DNA of 64,000 bases from Leptospira sp. GIMC2001 (GTDB lineage Bacteria; Spirochaetota; Leptospiria; Leptospirales; Leptospiraceae): contig NZ_CP115468.1 in NCBI RefSeq assembly GCF_028462125.1, positions 834,001 to 898,000 of the forward strand, given 5' to 3'. Below the pieces are notes generated by a model, which saw only the letters and a list, made by a program, of their open reading frames with translations, made no database searches and was not told the DNA's origin. Positions 28,901-39,500 of the stretch are shown here, in pieces. Positions within the stretch are counted from its first letter, which is position 1; every line of letters starts with the position of its first letter. Position numbers and translations under genes: made by a program.

Positions 28901-29244
28901 GCGAATGCAGTGTTCGGAATCATAAGTCCGAGATCCTGATTCGCCAAACTTCTATAGAGTCTAAATTCTAATTTATACCAGATGGGGCCGTCGTGCTGAA
29001 TACCTATATTTTTCCAAATACCTGGAACTGTGATTGGCTCCCAATTCCCAGCTGAGGGATCAGGGTTGTAATTTTTGCCTGTTTCTTTCTTGTGAGACCA
29101 AGTCCCTGTAAGGTGGTAAACTTTGGTTGATTTTTCTAGATAGATGGTTCCATTCTCTACGACTCCTTGAGACAAAATTATTGTCGGAACGAAGTAGAGA
29201 AGGAAACCTAGAGTAAGTTTAGATGTTTGGATTTTCCAAAACAA
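25957..29244 (-). CDS. Hybrid 7TMR-DISM histidine kinase with receiver and SpoIIE phosphatase domains
   Basis: A 1095-residue signalling protein. Order: signal peptide (1-25), periplasmic jelly-roll DISMED2-like domain (30-185, with [12 protein letters not shown]), seven membrane helices (195-400), coiled coil, HisKA with phospho-acceptor His in [10 protein letters not shown] near residue 447, GHKL ATPase (N box [10 protein letters not shown]1 DNGIGIP, G2 GSGIGLSL), receiver with acceptor Asp in [10 protein letters not shown] near residue 770, and a PP2C/SpoIIE phosphatase (about 860-1090: [28 protein letters not shown]). It thus joins two-component and partner-switching signalling in one chain. 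The TTG start at 29244 has AAGGAA six bases upstream and lies within the thiolase gene (26-base overlap). Confidence 0.93.
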   Translation of the reverse strand: MFWKIQTSKLTLGFLLYFVPTIILSQGVVENGTIYLEKSTKVYHLTGTWSHKKETGKNYNPDPSAGNWEPITVPGIWKNIGIQHDGPIWYKLEFRLYRSLANQDLGLMIPNTAFAHQVFLNGKFIDGVGEFNPDGSIARRSTQMNMYVLPKEFILPKGKNTVLVRVGSYGSVGGFNLSDIYIGEKDRVQEKFLRYLLWNTILIAIFLFVGIYHFIMYVARPKDKEYLYYFLLCFTLAIFNLSFSTLSYWVWDNFWFYYFGTSLSVTLLPIWVILFFHRFLEYRKHSIAYLIMGFSVFLEIMTVALNVTGPDNFSTYNDIFLPILLGLLVISLVYPIYYLFRGIRDKKIGSIVILLGFVIFALASINDILNYLRILNLNIKFVDSGFLAFIITISFAMAIKFAHVHNELEYLTKNLSLEVEKRTRELSASNKRLLEIDKMKTSFFANVTHELRTPLTLSLLPLEKAMEGKLDKKTRELLDTSHRNNIKLLKLINDLLDYAKIEAGLMSIRLIPTNISSLLDGLTSHFRISAESKDIQLEIDIQDSITAPIDPDKTEKVIANLLSNAYKFTPKNGKIWISLKETIRSNGKQYACITIADNGIGIPEDKLDSIFERFNQLDMSKERNYEGSGIGLSLVKELTELQDGYVEVNSVLHEGSEFRIYLPINQIEKSNSQETKNRIENKIGDLEPALNIDSGSSFSMQVLDSLSQEKEIIDEEQMDNLLQKILVVEDNQDMLNLLKKLLHDHYHIVSAKNGLDGYKKAQIERPDLILSDVMMPGYNGFELTRMIKEDPNLRSIPIVLLTALNDLDGKIEGFNKGADDYISKPFQPLELLARIRNLLVKSDLQLEKNKRLLQLQKELVLARDIQSKLLPTQLPDIKGYNFAALYIPLDEVGGDFYDIYEKNDKTYIFICDVSGHGVPACLIASMVKMVFQSEMKKNVGISRIMKGINSSLYSIIGNNFVTACIVELDPQKNSLKYTTAGHPPFYHVSKGRIQEHKTIGKPLGVLPNANFEESTIYPSQGDIVFLYTDGIVECMNQSGEFYGEERLEDFLTRSSEYEPKEIIEALREELKGFLGQENYEDDITAFTVAFNVNEK

Positions 29245-30400
29245 GTGCTATTCCTTGGCCTCCACCAATACAGAGAGATGCAACTCCATACTTCACACCT
29301 CTTCGTTTCATTTCGTACGCAAGTGTGAGGGATACTCTGTTACCAGATGCACCGAGTGGATGTCCGATCGCTATCGCTCCACCGTTTACATTAGTGATGT
29401 CGGGCTTAAGTCCGAGTTCTTTCTGAACAGCAAGATATTGAGCCGCGAAAGCTTCATTGACTTCAACCAAACCAATATCATTGAGGGTAAGTCCTGCCAT
29501 GTTGAGAGCTTTTGGGATAGCAAGTGCTGGACCGATTCCCATCTTTGCTGGGTCGCATCCGCTATGACCAAAACCTTTTATGATAGCAAGAGGTTTCGCT
29601 CCAATTTTCTTAGCATAGGATTCACTAGCAACTAACACAGCACTTGCGCCATCATTGAGTCCAGAAGCGTTGCCTGCTGTTACGGTTCCATCTTTCTTAA
29701 AAGCTGGCTTAAGAGCAGGAAGTTTATCTTTGCATGCAACTCCACGAATGAATTCATCTTGTTCGAAGCTGATTGGTTTTTTGCCTGGAATCTGAACTGC
29801 TACAATTTCTTGCTTAAGAAGACCATCTTGTGTTGCTTTTTCTGCTCTAGATTGAGATATAAAAGCCCATTCATCTTGTTCTTCTCTTGAGATTTTATAT
29901 TGGTCAGCAAGATTTTCGGCAGTACTTCCCATTGGTAGTTCAACATATAAATCTGTCAGACCTTGAGCGAGACTATCTTCAAATTCGGTATTGCCGTATT
30001 TGGAACCCCAGCGTGCATTTCGTACTACATAAGGAGCTTGGCTCATTGACTCAGCTCCACCAGCAAGAACCAAGGACGCTTCTTGCATAAATATTTTTCT
30101 ATAAGCCTGGATAATGGATTCCATTCCGGATCCACAGAGACGATTCAATGTGAGAGCTGGAGAATTGATGGGAACTCCCATTTTGAGTCCGATATGACGA
30201 GCAAGATAGATTGCATCTTTGCTTGATGGAACTACATTTCCCCAGATGGATTCTTCAATATCCTTAGGATCAACACCTGATTTCTTCATTGCTTCATTTC
30301 CTGCAATGACTCCGAGGTCAATTGCGGATATATCTTTGATGGTTCCACCAAAAGTTCCAAAAGCTGTTCTTGCACCGTCGAGTATGTATATTTTTTCCAT
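29219..30400 (-). CDS. Acetyl-CoA acetyltransferase / thiolase
   Basis: A thiolase, cleaving 3-ketoacyl-CoA or condensing acetyl-CoA. The acyl-carrying Cys is in [12 protein letters not shown] near residue 88, EAFAAQ follows, [15 protein letters not shown] holds the catalytic His, and CIGGGQG the second Cys. Length of 393 residues is standard. The ATG at 30400 has AAAGGA seven bases upstream; the frame extends further but that part is not needed. Degradative versus biosynthetic type is not certain; the wealth of beta-oxidation genes nearby supports degradation. The 3' end overlaps the sensor kinase gene. Confidence 0.92.
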   Translation of the reverse strand: MEKIYILDGARTAFGTFGGTIKDISAIDLGVIAGNEAMKKSGVDPKDIEESIWGNVVPSSKDAIYLARHIGLKMGVPINSPALTLNRLCGSGMESIIQAYRKIFMQEASLVLAGGAESMSQAPYVVRNARWGSKYGNTEFEDSLAQGLTDLYVELPMGSTAENLADQYKISREEQDEWAFISQSRAEKATQDGLLKQEIVAVQIPGKKPISFEQDEFIRGVACKDKLPALKPAFKKDGTVTAGNASGLNDGASAVLVASESYAKKIGAKPLAIIKGFGHSGCDPAKMGIGPALAIPKALNMAGLTLNDIGLVEVNEAFAAQYLAVQKELGLKPDITNVNGGAIAIGHPLGASGNRVSLTLAYEMKRRGVKYGVASLCIGGGQGIALVLENPNI

Positions 30401-30525
30401 GATGTATCCTTTATCTAAAACGATGCAAAAAAGGAAAATCAAATGTAGGATGCAGGCTTTCGTTTTTTGCAGAAAAGTTAGAAAAATCTGTTGCTTTTTT
30501 AAGGTTTTTTATAGTACGATTTGCC

Positions 30526-31938
30526 ATGAATTTGAATAGAGAGCCATTTTTTGGTTGGAATCCTCCCGTATTTTCCGCACAAATCGCAGCTTCTGTGTCT
30601 TTTGGCATAAGAAAAATGTACAACTTAGACCAAGTCGATGAGATTCCTCTGACGGCTGTGGACTCTAGCATTCACAAAGGATTGAAGCTCATCCATAGAG
30701 GGGAAGGTCCAAAAGTAGGCAAAGGATTGATCGTTGGATCAGTTCGAATGGGCTATGGTCATCATCGAATGGCTCTGTCTGCTTTTTCTCATTCTATAGC
30801 AAAAAAAATCCCAACCTATCTACACGATCTTCTTGCAATCGATTCACCAGAATCTCGGGCTATTGGGGATGTGGACGGAGTGTACAGTTACTTCAGTCGT
30901 TTGTCGAGTGATATGGGTGGACCTATGGAATGGGCATGGGGTAATATCACCAATTCGGGGAATGCATCATCTCTCTATCTATCAACAGTTCTTGCAAAAG
31001 AATATAAGAAACTAATGAATGATATTCCGCATGACAATCCTGTTATCACAACTTATCCGCTCAATGGTCAGATAGCAGTTGAGGCAGGTTTCAAAAACGT
31101 TGTCCACCTAATCTGTGATAACCATCCTCAACATTATCTATTGGTTCCAGGAGCTTTGAACTTAGTTCAGACTGAACACAATCTCAAAGGTTTTCTTAAG
31201 ATGGGAGTGCCTAGGGAAAATTTAGAACTTGTTGGTCATTGGATATCGGAAGACATTCTACGAAATGTAACTGAGGATTCGGATATTCGAATCAAGCGAA
31301 CTCGCAATAGATCTCCAAAAAGATTCTTGATCCCCATTGGTGGAGCAGGTGCTCAGAAGAATTATCTCACTTCGCTCATTGAACTTTCAGCAGATCGATT
31401 GAAAGAAGGTGAATTCAAATTCTTTATCAATGCGGGAGATCATGAACATGTTTACAAGCATTTGGTTGAAACCTTAGAGCGCAAAGAGATCGAATACGAA
31501 AGCATACGAAGTTGGAATGATCTAAAGGAATTTGTCGCAAAAAATAAACTTTCCGATAAAGAAGATTCTAAACTAAAACCGGTTGCATTATTTCATTTTC
31601 TTACACATTCGGAAGGATTCTCCGCAACGGATGTTTTGATTCGCATATCAGATGTTATGGTAACAAAACCATCCGAGCTTGCTTTTTTCCCAATACCTAA
31701 AGTTTTTATCCGTAGGGTAGGCGATCATGAAGAAAAGTCTGCATTGTATTCACTTGATCTCGGTGAAGGCAGTGTTGAGTGTAGAGAAGCGAGTCATGCT
31801 TACGACATTATGCTACTTTTTGTCAAGAGTCCAGAAGTATCGCTTCGTATGAACGAATGTGTGATCTCGAATGCACAGAAAGGTATTTACAACGGAAGCA
31901 AGAAAGCAGTTGAGATTGCTATGAATCTAAAGAGCTGA
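30526..31938 (+). CDS. GT-B-like glycosyltransferase-fold protein, unassigned
   Basis: A 470-residue cytoplasmic protein I cannot assign to a known function. IVGSVRMGYGHHRMALSAF resembles the N-terminal glycine-rich loop of GT-B enzymes of the MGDG-synthase/MurG kind (GxGH), and the C-terminal half has FLIPIGGAGAQKN followed by SDVMVTKPSELAFFPIPKVFIRR, which matches the sugar-nucleotide side of such folds (the DxxxxKPSE pattern). A glycolipid or cell-wall glycosylation role is possible but inferred from these two motifs only. The ATG lies 12 bases after a TATAGT box, without an obvious Shine-Dalgarno sequence. The gene is monocistronic and divergent from the thiolase. Confidence 0.7.
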   Translation: MNLNREPFFGWNPPVFSAQIAASVSFGIRKMYNLDQVDEIPLTAVDSSIHKGLKLIHRGEGPKVGKGLIVGSVRMGYGHHRMALSAFSHSIAKKIPTYLHDLLAIDSPESRAIGDVDGVYSYFSRLSSDMGGPMEWAWGNITNSGNASSLYLSTVLAKEYKKLMNDIPHDNPVITTYPLNGQIAVEAGFKNVVHLICDNHPQHYLLVPGALNLVQTEHNLKGFLKMGVPRENLELVGHWISEDILRNVTEDSDIRIKRTRNRSPKRFLIPIGGAGAQKNYLTSLIELSADRLKEGEFKFFINAGDHEHVYKHLVETLERKEIEYESIRSWNDLKEFVAKNKLSDKEDSKLKPVALFHFLTHSEGFSATDVLIRISDVMVTKPSELAFFPIPKVFIRRVGDHEEKSALYSLDLGEGSVECREASHAYDIMLLFVKSPEVSLRMNECVISNAQKGIYNGSKKAVEIAMNLKS

Positions 31939-32031
31939 TCGCAAAATTTTGCCAAGCTCATTGATTCATTCGAGCCGCTTGAGGATTTTTATTATTTCCG
32001 GATTTTTTGCATTCTATAAGACTGGTAGCCA

Positions 32032-33285
32032 ATGAAGTGGTTATCCGTCTTATTCAAAAATTTAGGTCCAGGCTTACTCTATGCAGGTGCTGCTGTTGGA
32101 GTGAGCCATTTAGTTCAATCCACTCGCGCAGGAGCGATGTATGGTTTTGATCTTGTAGCTTGCGTTCTTATTGTAAACCTCCTCAAATACCCATTTTTTG
32201 AAATTGGAACTCGTTATACAATCGCTACTGGAAACGTTCTGCTAGAAGGCTATAGAGACTTGGGAAGATTTGCTGTATGGAGTTTTCTTGCAATTACTGT
32301 AGGTACGATGTTTATCATCATCGCTGTAGTAACCATGGTAACTGCAGGTCTAGTACATAATCTAACGGGAATTAGCTTGGAGATATGGCAATGGAGTGGA
32401 ATCATTTTATTGTTCTGCACTGTTCTGCTCGTAGCTGGAGAATATAAATTATTGGATAGAATCATCCGGATTGTGATTTTATTGCTCACGATATCTGTGA
32501 TTGTCTCACTTGGTATGGCAATTTATGGAGCACCAACTCAAGAGGGCGAAGCCAAAAGCTTTATGTGGACACTTGATTCGGATATTGTATTCTTAGTCGC
32601 ATTACTTGGTTGGATGCCAATTCCTATTGAGGCAGCTGTGTGGCAGTCAGATTGGACAATTTCTGCCAAGGGCAAAGACGGTAAACTTCCTAGTTTAAAA
32701 TGGGCGCTGATCGATTTTCGTGTAGGCTATTGGGGAACAACAGGACTTGCAATCATCTTCTTGTCGTTAGGTGCAATTATGATGCATGGAAGTGGAGAAG
32801 ATTTCTCAACCAATGCTGTGACTTTTTCTGACCAACTCGTTCAACTCATTAGCAAGAACTTAGGTGCATGGGCATATCCTTTTATCGCAACTGCGGCTTG
32901 TCTTACAATGTTTAGCACGACTCTAACTTGTCTGGATGCATACCCTCGCGTTGTATCGAGAACACTACAGGTTCTCTATCCTGAGAAAAAATTGCCTTTT
33001 ACCAAATCCTATTGGATAATGATTCTATTGGTTGTAAGTGGTGCAATTTTTATATTGGCAAATTTCCGTGAAAATATGCGAACGATGGTGGATTTTGCAA
33101 CGTCAGTATCTTTTCTCACAGCACCGATATTGGCTTTTATGCATTTCAAAATAGCCCAATCTACTAAAGTAAGTGGCGTTCACCCATTGAGTCGCTGGAT
33201 GAAAATTCTATCGTATCTGGGTTTGATTTTTCTTACCTTATTTGCAGTTTACTATTTGTATCTAATTCTGAATAGATCAGCCTAG
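32032..33285 (+). CDS. NRAMP-related membrane transporter with non-canonical metal site
   Basis: A 417-residue, roughly 11-helix transporter of the NRAMP superfamily. The N-terminal GPGLLYAG and later STRAGA align with the family's first core helix, but the invariant DPGN is GVSH here (residues 23-26), and the helix-6 motif MPH is MPI (residues 195-197). DPGN and MPH supply manganese and iron ligands in canonical members, so classical transport of these metals is doubtful. Similar GVSH-type sequences exist, as far as I recall, in other bacteria, so this is a divergent clade rather than a broken gene. An NhaC antiporter gene follows after 12 bases, suggesting joint ion homeostasis. Confidence 0.8.
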   Translation: MKWLSVLFKNLGPGLLYAGAAVGVSHLVQSTRAGAMYGFDLVACVLIVNLLKYPFFEIGTRYTIATGNVLLEGYRDLGRFAVWSFLAITVGTMFIIIAVVTMVTAGLVHNLTGISLEIWQWSGIILLFCTVLLVAGEYKLLDRIIRIVILLLTISVIVSLGMAIYGAPTQEGEAKSFMWTLDSDIVFLVALLGWMPIPIEAAVWQSDWTISAKGKDGKLPSLKWALIDFRVGYWGTTGLAIIFLSLGAIMMHGSGEDFSTNAVTFSDQLVQLISKNLGAWAYPFIATAACLTMFSTTLTCLDAYPRVVSRTLQVLYPEKKLPFTKSYWIMILLVVSGAIFILANFRENMRTMVDFATSVSFLTAPILAFMHFKIAQSTKVSGVHPLSRWMKILSYLGLIFLTLFAVYYLYLILNRSA

Positions 33286-33297
33286 CAGATATTAGCT

Positions 33298-34830
33298 GTG
33301 AGTTTATTTGGTGCCATATACCCTGTAATTTTTCTCTTGATAGGACTTGGATTGAGTTTGCATTTTGGCGATGGGAACACAATGAACGGCCCAAGTCAAG
33401 TTCTACTCATTGTAGCAGGCTTACTTGCCATCTCACCAAATATCTGCAAGATCTATTTGCAAAAGTTTAGCCTAAATAGAAATTTACCATTTAGCGACAA
33501 TATTCCGAACCAGAATTCAAATCAATTATTAAGTTCAAATCCAAATCAAAAAACAAATCAATTACCAACTCTATTTCAAAATTCGAATCTCAATCAATCA
33601 GAGGCAAAAGTAAGTTTATTCCTCCGCAACTGTTGGAAACAAATTTATGATAATATCAAAAATGTATCCATTGCAATAAAGATACTTCTGTTAGTTGGTG
33701 CATTGATTGGATCTTGGTCAATGTCTGGCATTCTGCCAAACTTGATTCTTCTTGGACTGAATACGATTCGTCCAGATCTATTTCTTGTTGGAGCATGTAT
33801 TGCATCTGCTATTATCAGCATCGCTTCAGGAAGTTCTTGGTCAACCGCTGGCACAGTTGGAGTTGCACTAATGGGCGTAGGCGAAGTATGGAATTTTCGT
33901 CCTGAATTGGTTGCGGGATGCATTCTGTCAGGTGCTTATTTTGGTGATAAATTGTCTCCGCTTTCGGATACGACCAATCTTGCTTCTGGTATAACAAAAG
34001 TTCCGCTAGTTAGTCATATCCGTTTTATGATTCCGACAACATTACTTTCATTATCTATAAGCTTGGTAATTTATTATTTCCTGGGCTTGGATAATGTATC
34101 TGATTCGAAAACATCCTTGGATATAAGAACCTTACTTGAATCAATTTATACATTGAATGTTTATAGTATAGCTGTTCCAATCGGTGTCTTGGTTCTTGTC
34201 ATGTCGGGTATATCAGCAATTCCTTCACTTTTTATGGGAATTATTGGAGGAATCATAATCGCAATTGCGATTGTTAGCCAAGAATATATCGTAATATTCG
34301 AAAGTTTATTATTTGGTTATACATCCAATATCGGAGACCCTAAATTGGATTCACTTCTCTCTGGTGGGGGAGTGATTGCTATGATTCCTACAATTTTGAT
34401 TATACTTTCTGCGATGGTCTTCGGTGGCTGCATGCAAGCTAGTGGGAGGATGCAAAGAATCATTGATGAGATTCAAAAAATTGTTCATAGTGAGCGTGCA
34501 CTTGTATTATCTACAATGGGATTTTCTCTATTCGCAAATCTAACGACATCAGATCAGTATCTGTCGATTGTGATACCAGGTAAAACTCTACGTGATAGCT
34601 ATGATGAGATGGGCGTTGATCGCAAAATTCTAGCTAGGTGCTTGGAAGATTCTGGAACCATTACTTCTGTTCTGATTCCTTGGAATTCTTGCGGTGCCTT
34701 TATGAGCACAAGCCTGGGTATTGCAACAATAAGTTATTTACCATTTTGTTTCTTTCATTGGATTCATATTGTTATTTCTGTTGGGATTGTTGTGTTTAGG
34801 AAACCTCATAGGATTCTCAAAAGTGATTGA
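33298..34830 (+). CDS. NhaC-type Na+/H+ antiporter
   Basis: A 510-residue antiporter of the NhaC family, expelling sodium in exchange for protons. ASGSSWSTAGTVGVALMG and GAYFGDKLSPLSDTTNLASG are strong NhaC signatures, and the closing GFSLFANLTTSDQYLSIVIPG and PWNSCGAFMSTSLG fit too. An unusual Asn/Gln-rich linker (about residues 62-103) sits between the first two helices and the core. The start is GTG at 33298, 12 bases after the NRAMP-like gene. Confidence 0.9.
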   Translation: MSLFGAIYPVIFLLIGLGLSLHFGDGNTMNGPSQVLLIVAGLLAISPNICKIYLQKFSLNRNLPFSDNIPNQNSNQLLSSNPNQKTNQLPTLFQNSNLNQSEAKVSLFLRNCWKQIYDNIKNVSIAIKILLLVGALIGSWSMSGILPNLILLGLNTIRPDLFLVGACIASAIISIASGSSWSTAGTVGVALMGVGEVWNFRPELVAGCILSGAYFGDKLSPLSDTTNLASGITKVPLVSHIRFMIPTTLLSLSISLVIYYFLGLDNVSDSKTSLDIRTLLESIYTLNVYSIAVPIGVLVLVMSGISAIPSLFMGIIGGIIIAIAIVSQEYIVIFESLLFGYTSNIGDPKLDSLLSGGGVIAMIPTILIILSAMVFGGCMQASGRMQRIIDEIQKIVHSERALVLSTMGFSLFANLTTSDQYLSIVIPGKTLRDSYDEMGVDRKILARCLEDSGTITSVLIPWNSCGAFMSTSLGIATISYLPFCFFHWIHIVISVGIVVFRKPHRILKSD

Positions 34831-34880
34831 CAAAATATGTGAATAATTTTTCATGAATAGTAGATGGTATTACGAAATTG

Positions 34881-35225
34881 ATGAATAAACTAAAAATATC
34901 AAAGCTATTCTTTTTTGGTTTAATCATTCTGTCTTTTCTATGGGCTGAGTTATCATTCAATTTCCAAGATTTTGATTCTAATTCCGCAGAATTAGAATTT
35001 TGCTCTGAAACCAACCAAACCGTTCAATTTTTCCTCCTAGAACCGAATATAAATGAAGAAAGTGAAACGCACTCTTCTTATTCTGATGATTTTATCTCTC
35101 TTGCTAACAATCTAAGAATTAATAATCTAGCATTCAATATTCAAACTTTTGATTTTAGACTGTATTCTTTCGGTAATTCTCTTCTCATCTATTCTCTCGG
35201 ATCTCGCGCTCCGCCAATTTCTTAA
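34881..35225 (+). CDS. Small exported protein preceding the RND efflux genes
   Basis: A 114-residue protein without a recognised domain. Residues 1-22 form a signal peptide or anchor (KLFFFGLIILSFLWA-like). The rest is acidic and polar with a single Cys (EFCSETNQ), and it ends in LGSRAPPIS. Small exported proteins with a C-terminal RAPP/RGPP motif are common next to metal-resistance and efflux operons (for example DUF2946 members), so a role in metal sensing or delivery is possible. A TTG one codon earlier is an alternative start. It is 147 bases before the adaptor gene and 50 after the antiporter. Confidence 0.55.
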   Translation: MNKLKISKLFFFGLIILSFLWAELSFNFQDFDSNSAELEFCSETNQTVQFFLLEPNINEESETHSSYSDDFISLANNLRINNLAFNIQTFDFRLYSFGNSLLIYSLGSRAPPIS

Positions 35226-35372
35226 TCTAAAGACTTCTATCAAATTTTAGCTGTGCTATTTTCTAAGATTCTTTCTGAAGATACACGACTATCTTATTTA
35301 TTTCAACTTTGATCCGAAATATTAGGTTCATGAGTTGTATTGCGAGTTTATCCATAACATTGGGAGAACACA

Positions 35373-36497
35373 ATGTATCTATATCGTAATCATTTAGTTA
35401 GGTTTTTGAGAATTTTATTTATCCGAGTTAACATACTTCCATCAATTTTAATAATTTTTTTAATTTTAAACTGTGGCAAGAAGCATGAGGAGGAAAAAGA
35501 AAAACTGAAAGTAGTAAATCCTTGGAGGCAGGATATATCCATAGAAAAAGTATATGTTGCGAAAGTGAAAGCAATCCAGCGAATCGAGCTAAGAGCTTTT
35601 GAGAAGGGTTATTTAACTAATATCTATGTGGATGAAGGCAAACTTATAAAGAAAGGGCAAAAAATGTTTCAAATCATGCCTATCCTTCTGCGTTCTAAAT
35701 ATGAAAAAGCGAAAGCCGAATATGAAGCGTCGCAAATTGAATTTGATAATACAGAAATACTTTTTAAAGAAAAAATAATTTCCAACGCTGAATATGCGAC
35801 AGCCAGAGCTAGGTTAAAAAAAAGTAAAGCCGAAATGGATCTTGCAAAGAACCATTTAGATTTAACAACCGTTTACGCACCATTTACAGGGATTATGGAT
35901 AGATTTCAAGTTAGGCTTGGAAGCTTTCTTGACGAAGGGGCACTTCTTACAACCCTATCCGATGTTTCTAAGTTATGGATATACTTTAATGTTTCCGAGA
36001 AAGATTATCTAAACTTTCAGAAAAGAAAAAAGTCAACTGATGAAAATACTAAAGTTCGATTCATGATGGCTAATGGCGAGGAATTCAGCCAGAAAGGATA
36101 TGTAGATACTATCGAAGCTGAATTTGATAGCGAAACAGGAACAGTTCCCTTTCGAGCAACTTTCAAAAATCCGGAACGATTACTCCGTCATGGAGAAACC
36201 GGAAATGTAATTCTCGATGAAGTTATTTCAGATGCTTTGATTATTCCTCAAAAGGCAACATTCGAAGTTCTGGATCATCACTATGTTTTCGTTGTTGATG
36301 AGAAAGGAAAGGTTAGCACGCGTGAAGTTGAAATTGCTAATGAACTCCCTCATTTATTTATAATTAAGGCAGGGCTTACTGATACTGATAGAGTACTCAT
36401 TGAAGGAATTGGTAAGATCCGTGATGGAGAATCAATTAGTATTCAACTAGAGTCTCCCGAGGAAGTGATGAAAGGGCTTGAGCTTGTTGCTCATTAG
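35373..36497 (+). CDS. RND efflux periplasmic adaptor lipoprotein (AcrA-like)
   Basis: The membrane-fusion subunit of a tripartite efflux pump. The signal peptide ends in LILNC, so it is a lipoprotein like AcrA. The barrel-sandwich hybrid domain is split by an alpha-helical hairpin (YEKAKAEYEASQIEFDN through SKAEMDLAKNHLDLTTVYAPFTG), followed by the beta-barrel (LWIYFNVSEKDYL) and membrane-proximal domain. GGAG-like purines lie before the ATG. Forms an operon with the inner-membrane pump and the outer-membrane channel. Confidence 0.9.
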   Translation: MYLYRNHLVRFLRILFIRVNILPSILIIFLILNCGKKHEEEKEKLKVVNPWRQDISIEKVYVAKVKAIQRIELRAFEKGYLTNIYVDEGKLIKKGQKMFQIMPILLRSKYEKAKAEYEASQIEFDNTEILFKEKIISNAEYATARARLKKSKAEMDLAKNHLDLTTVYAPFTGIMDRFQVRLGSFLDEGALLTTLSDVSKLWIYFNVSEKDYLNFQKRKKSTDENTKVRFMMANGEEFSQKGYVDTIEAEFDSETGTVPFRATFKNPERLLRHGETGNVILDEVISDALIIPQKATFEVLDHHYVFVVDEKGKVSTREVEIANELPHLFIIKAGLTDTDRVLIEGIGKIRDGESISIQLESPEEVMKGLELVAH

Positions 36498-36518
36498 GAT
36501 TGTTTTCGGAGGAAATCT

Positions 36519-39500
36519 ATGTTTGCAAAATTTTTACATCGCCCTGTCTTAGGAATCGTTCTTTCTGTTCTTACTGTCTTTGTTGGGATTTTATCTATAA
36601 AGACATTGCCCATAGCACAATTTCCTGAAATTGCACCTCCTAGAGTTGTGGTTTTGTTATCGTTTCCGGGAGCGAGTGCTCAGGTATTAGTAGATTCTTC
36701 TATAACAATATTAGAACAAGCTATTAACGGAGTTCCTGGAATGAGATATATTGTATCCTCTTCAACGAGTTCGGGGGATGCAATAATTCAAGTATTTTTT
36801 GAACCAGGTTCGGATTCAAATGATGCACTTGTGCAAGTGAAAACTAGGGTAGATCAGACCATGTATCGCCTACCGGAATTGGTTCGATTAGAGGGGATAT
36901 TGGTTCAACCAGTTCAACCTAGTATGCTTATGTATGTGAATCTTTATAGCAAAGATCCGAATGCATCAGAGAAATTTCTTTTCAACTATGCAACTGTCTA
37001 TCTGATACCAGAACTAAAAAGAATCAGCGGAGTTGGCCAAGTAAAAATACTTGGTGCTAGACAATTTGCCATGCGAGTTTGGCTAGATCCAGATCGGATG
37101 CGTGCTTACAATGTTACTGTTGATGAAGTAATGAAATCCATAGCCTCTCAAAGTATAATCGCAAGACCGGGACGCCTTGGCCAGAGTTCAGGCAAAACAC
37201 CTCAATCTCTAGAATATACTTTAACGTATGATGGACGTTACAATGAACCTTTTCAATACGAAGAAATTATTGTTCGAGCAAAAAACTCAGGAGAGATTTT
37301 ATATTTAAAAGATATCGCGAAAGTTGAGTTGGACAGCGAATTTTATAATATTTATACGGATGTTAACGGACTTCCTGCTGCTGCGATGATGTTTAAACAG
37401 ACTGAAGGAAGTAACGCAAATGAAGTAATTGATGAAATAAAAACTAAACTAGAGGATCTAAAAAAAACATTCCCTCCTGGAATGGATTATCGATTTAGTT
37501 ATGATGTATCTAGTTTCCTAGACGCATCGATTGAACGTGTTCTTCATACTTTATATGAAGCATTTATTCTTGTAGCTATTGTTGTATTTATTTTTCTTGG
37601 AGACTTTCGTTCGACGATTATCCCAGCGATTGCGGTTCCCATTTCACTGATAGGTGCTTTTGCATTTATGAAATTAATGGGGTTAACGATAAATTTAATC
37701 ACATTATTCGCATTAGTTTTAGCAATTGGTGTTGTTGTTGATGATGCAATTGTAGTTGTTGAGGCAGTTCACGCCAAAATGACAGAAAATCCCAATCTTA
37801 CTATCTATGGAGCAGTTAAATATGTTCTAAACGAAATTAGTGGTGCAATTATAGCAATTACTCTGCTTATGATGTCGGTATTTATTCCCGTTTCATTCTT
37901 ACCAGGACCAGTTGGTGGATTCTATCGCCAATTTGCAATTACAATGGCCAGTGCAATTGGTATATCCGGAATAGTAGCCTTAACTTTTACTCCTGTTCTT
38001 TCGGCTATAATTCTGAAACCACATAAACCTGGTGATCATCACAACAATGGTCCAGTCGCGAAGTTTATTTCGAAGTTTAATACTCATTTTGAAACTATTA
38101 CTGAATATTATATAGCTTTTATACGCAAATTCGCTGGTAGGCGAATTGTTACTTCAATCATAGTTGTTGGGTTTATATTTGGAATATTTTTAATTAGTAA
38201 ATTTGTTCCAGAAGGATTCGTACCTGCTGAAGATCAAGGAATGTTGTATGCAATAATTCAAACTCCGCCTGGTTCTACAATTGAGAAGACATTTTCTGTT
38301 GCAAATAAATTAGAAGAAGCAGCATTGAAGATCGAAGGAGTAGATTCTGTCGCTTCTCTGGCAGGTTATGAAATTCTCACAGAAGGGGAAGGATCAAATG
38401 CTGGAACTTGTCTTATAAATCTCAAAGACTGGTCAGAAAGAAAAAACTCAGTACATGATATAATTGAAGAACTCGAAGAATCCACGAAAGATTTTGGAGC
38501 GATCATTGAGTTTTTTGAACCTCCAGCTGTTCCTGGATTTGGTTCAGCCGGTGGGTTATCCTTTCGATTGTTAGATAAGACAAATAGTGGAGATTATCAT
38601 AGATTTGATAAAGTTCATGAAGAATTTATGGATCAGCTAAAGAAGCGTGAAGAGTTGAGTGGTCTCTTTTCTTTTTACTCTGCTAAATTTCCTCAATTGA
38701 AAGTGAAGTTGGATCGTAAAACTGCTATGCAGAAGGGAGTTAACATTGGTGAAGCAATGGAAAATTTGAATATACTCGTTGGTAGTACATATGAGCAAGG
38801 CTTTGTTCGTTTCAATCAATTCTTCAAAGTGTATGTTCAGTCACTACCTGAGTATCGGAGATATCCTTCAGATATGCTTCAGCTTTTTACCCCGAATGAT
38901 AAAGGTGAGATGGTACCTTATTCTGCTTTCCTTTCTTTAGAACAAACCCAAGGTGCAAATGAAATTACCCGGTACAATGCTTACACATCTTCGGTAATCA
39001 ATGCAATTCCAGGAGATGGATTTACAACGGGGGAATCTATTAAAGCGATTCGGGAAGTTGCACTGGAATTGCCAAGTGGATTTGATGTTGCATGGGAGGG
39101 TTTAACCTATGATGAGGCACGAAGAGGCAATGAAGCATTTTATATTTTCTTAGTTGTTTTGATTTTCGTCTTTCTTGTTCTATCAGCACAATATGAAAGC
39201 TTCATAATTCCATTTGCAGTAATATTCTCCCTGCCGCCAGGAATTTTTGGTTCATTTTTCTTACTTAAAATTCTTGGCTTAGCAAATGATATTTATGCTC
39301 AGATCGGCTTGATTATGTTAGTTGGACTACTAGGAAAGAATGCTGTTCTAATTGTCGAGTTTGCAAGGCAAAAGCAAGCTGTTTCTGACATTACTGTTTT
39401 TGAAGCAGCGATTGAAGGTGCAAAAGCAAGGTTTAGGCCAATATTGATGACTTCTTTTGCCTTCATTGCGGGTCTTATACCTCTCCTTGCGACAGGAGGG

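Noticed and set aside
29255..29635. 126-codon frame antisense to the thiolase
   Set aside because: Lies wholly opposite a strongly conserved gene and its translation has no protein-like pattern.
31941..31952. Palindrome GCAAAATTTTGC after the GT-B-like gene
   Set aside because: Short AT-centred palindrome without loop or T run; expected by chance in AT-rich DNA.
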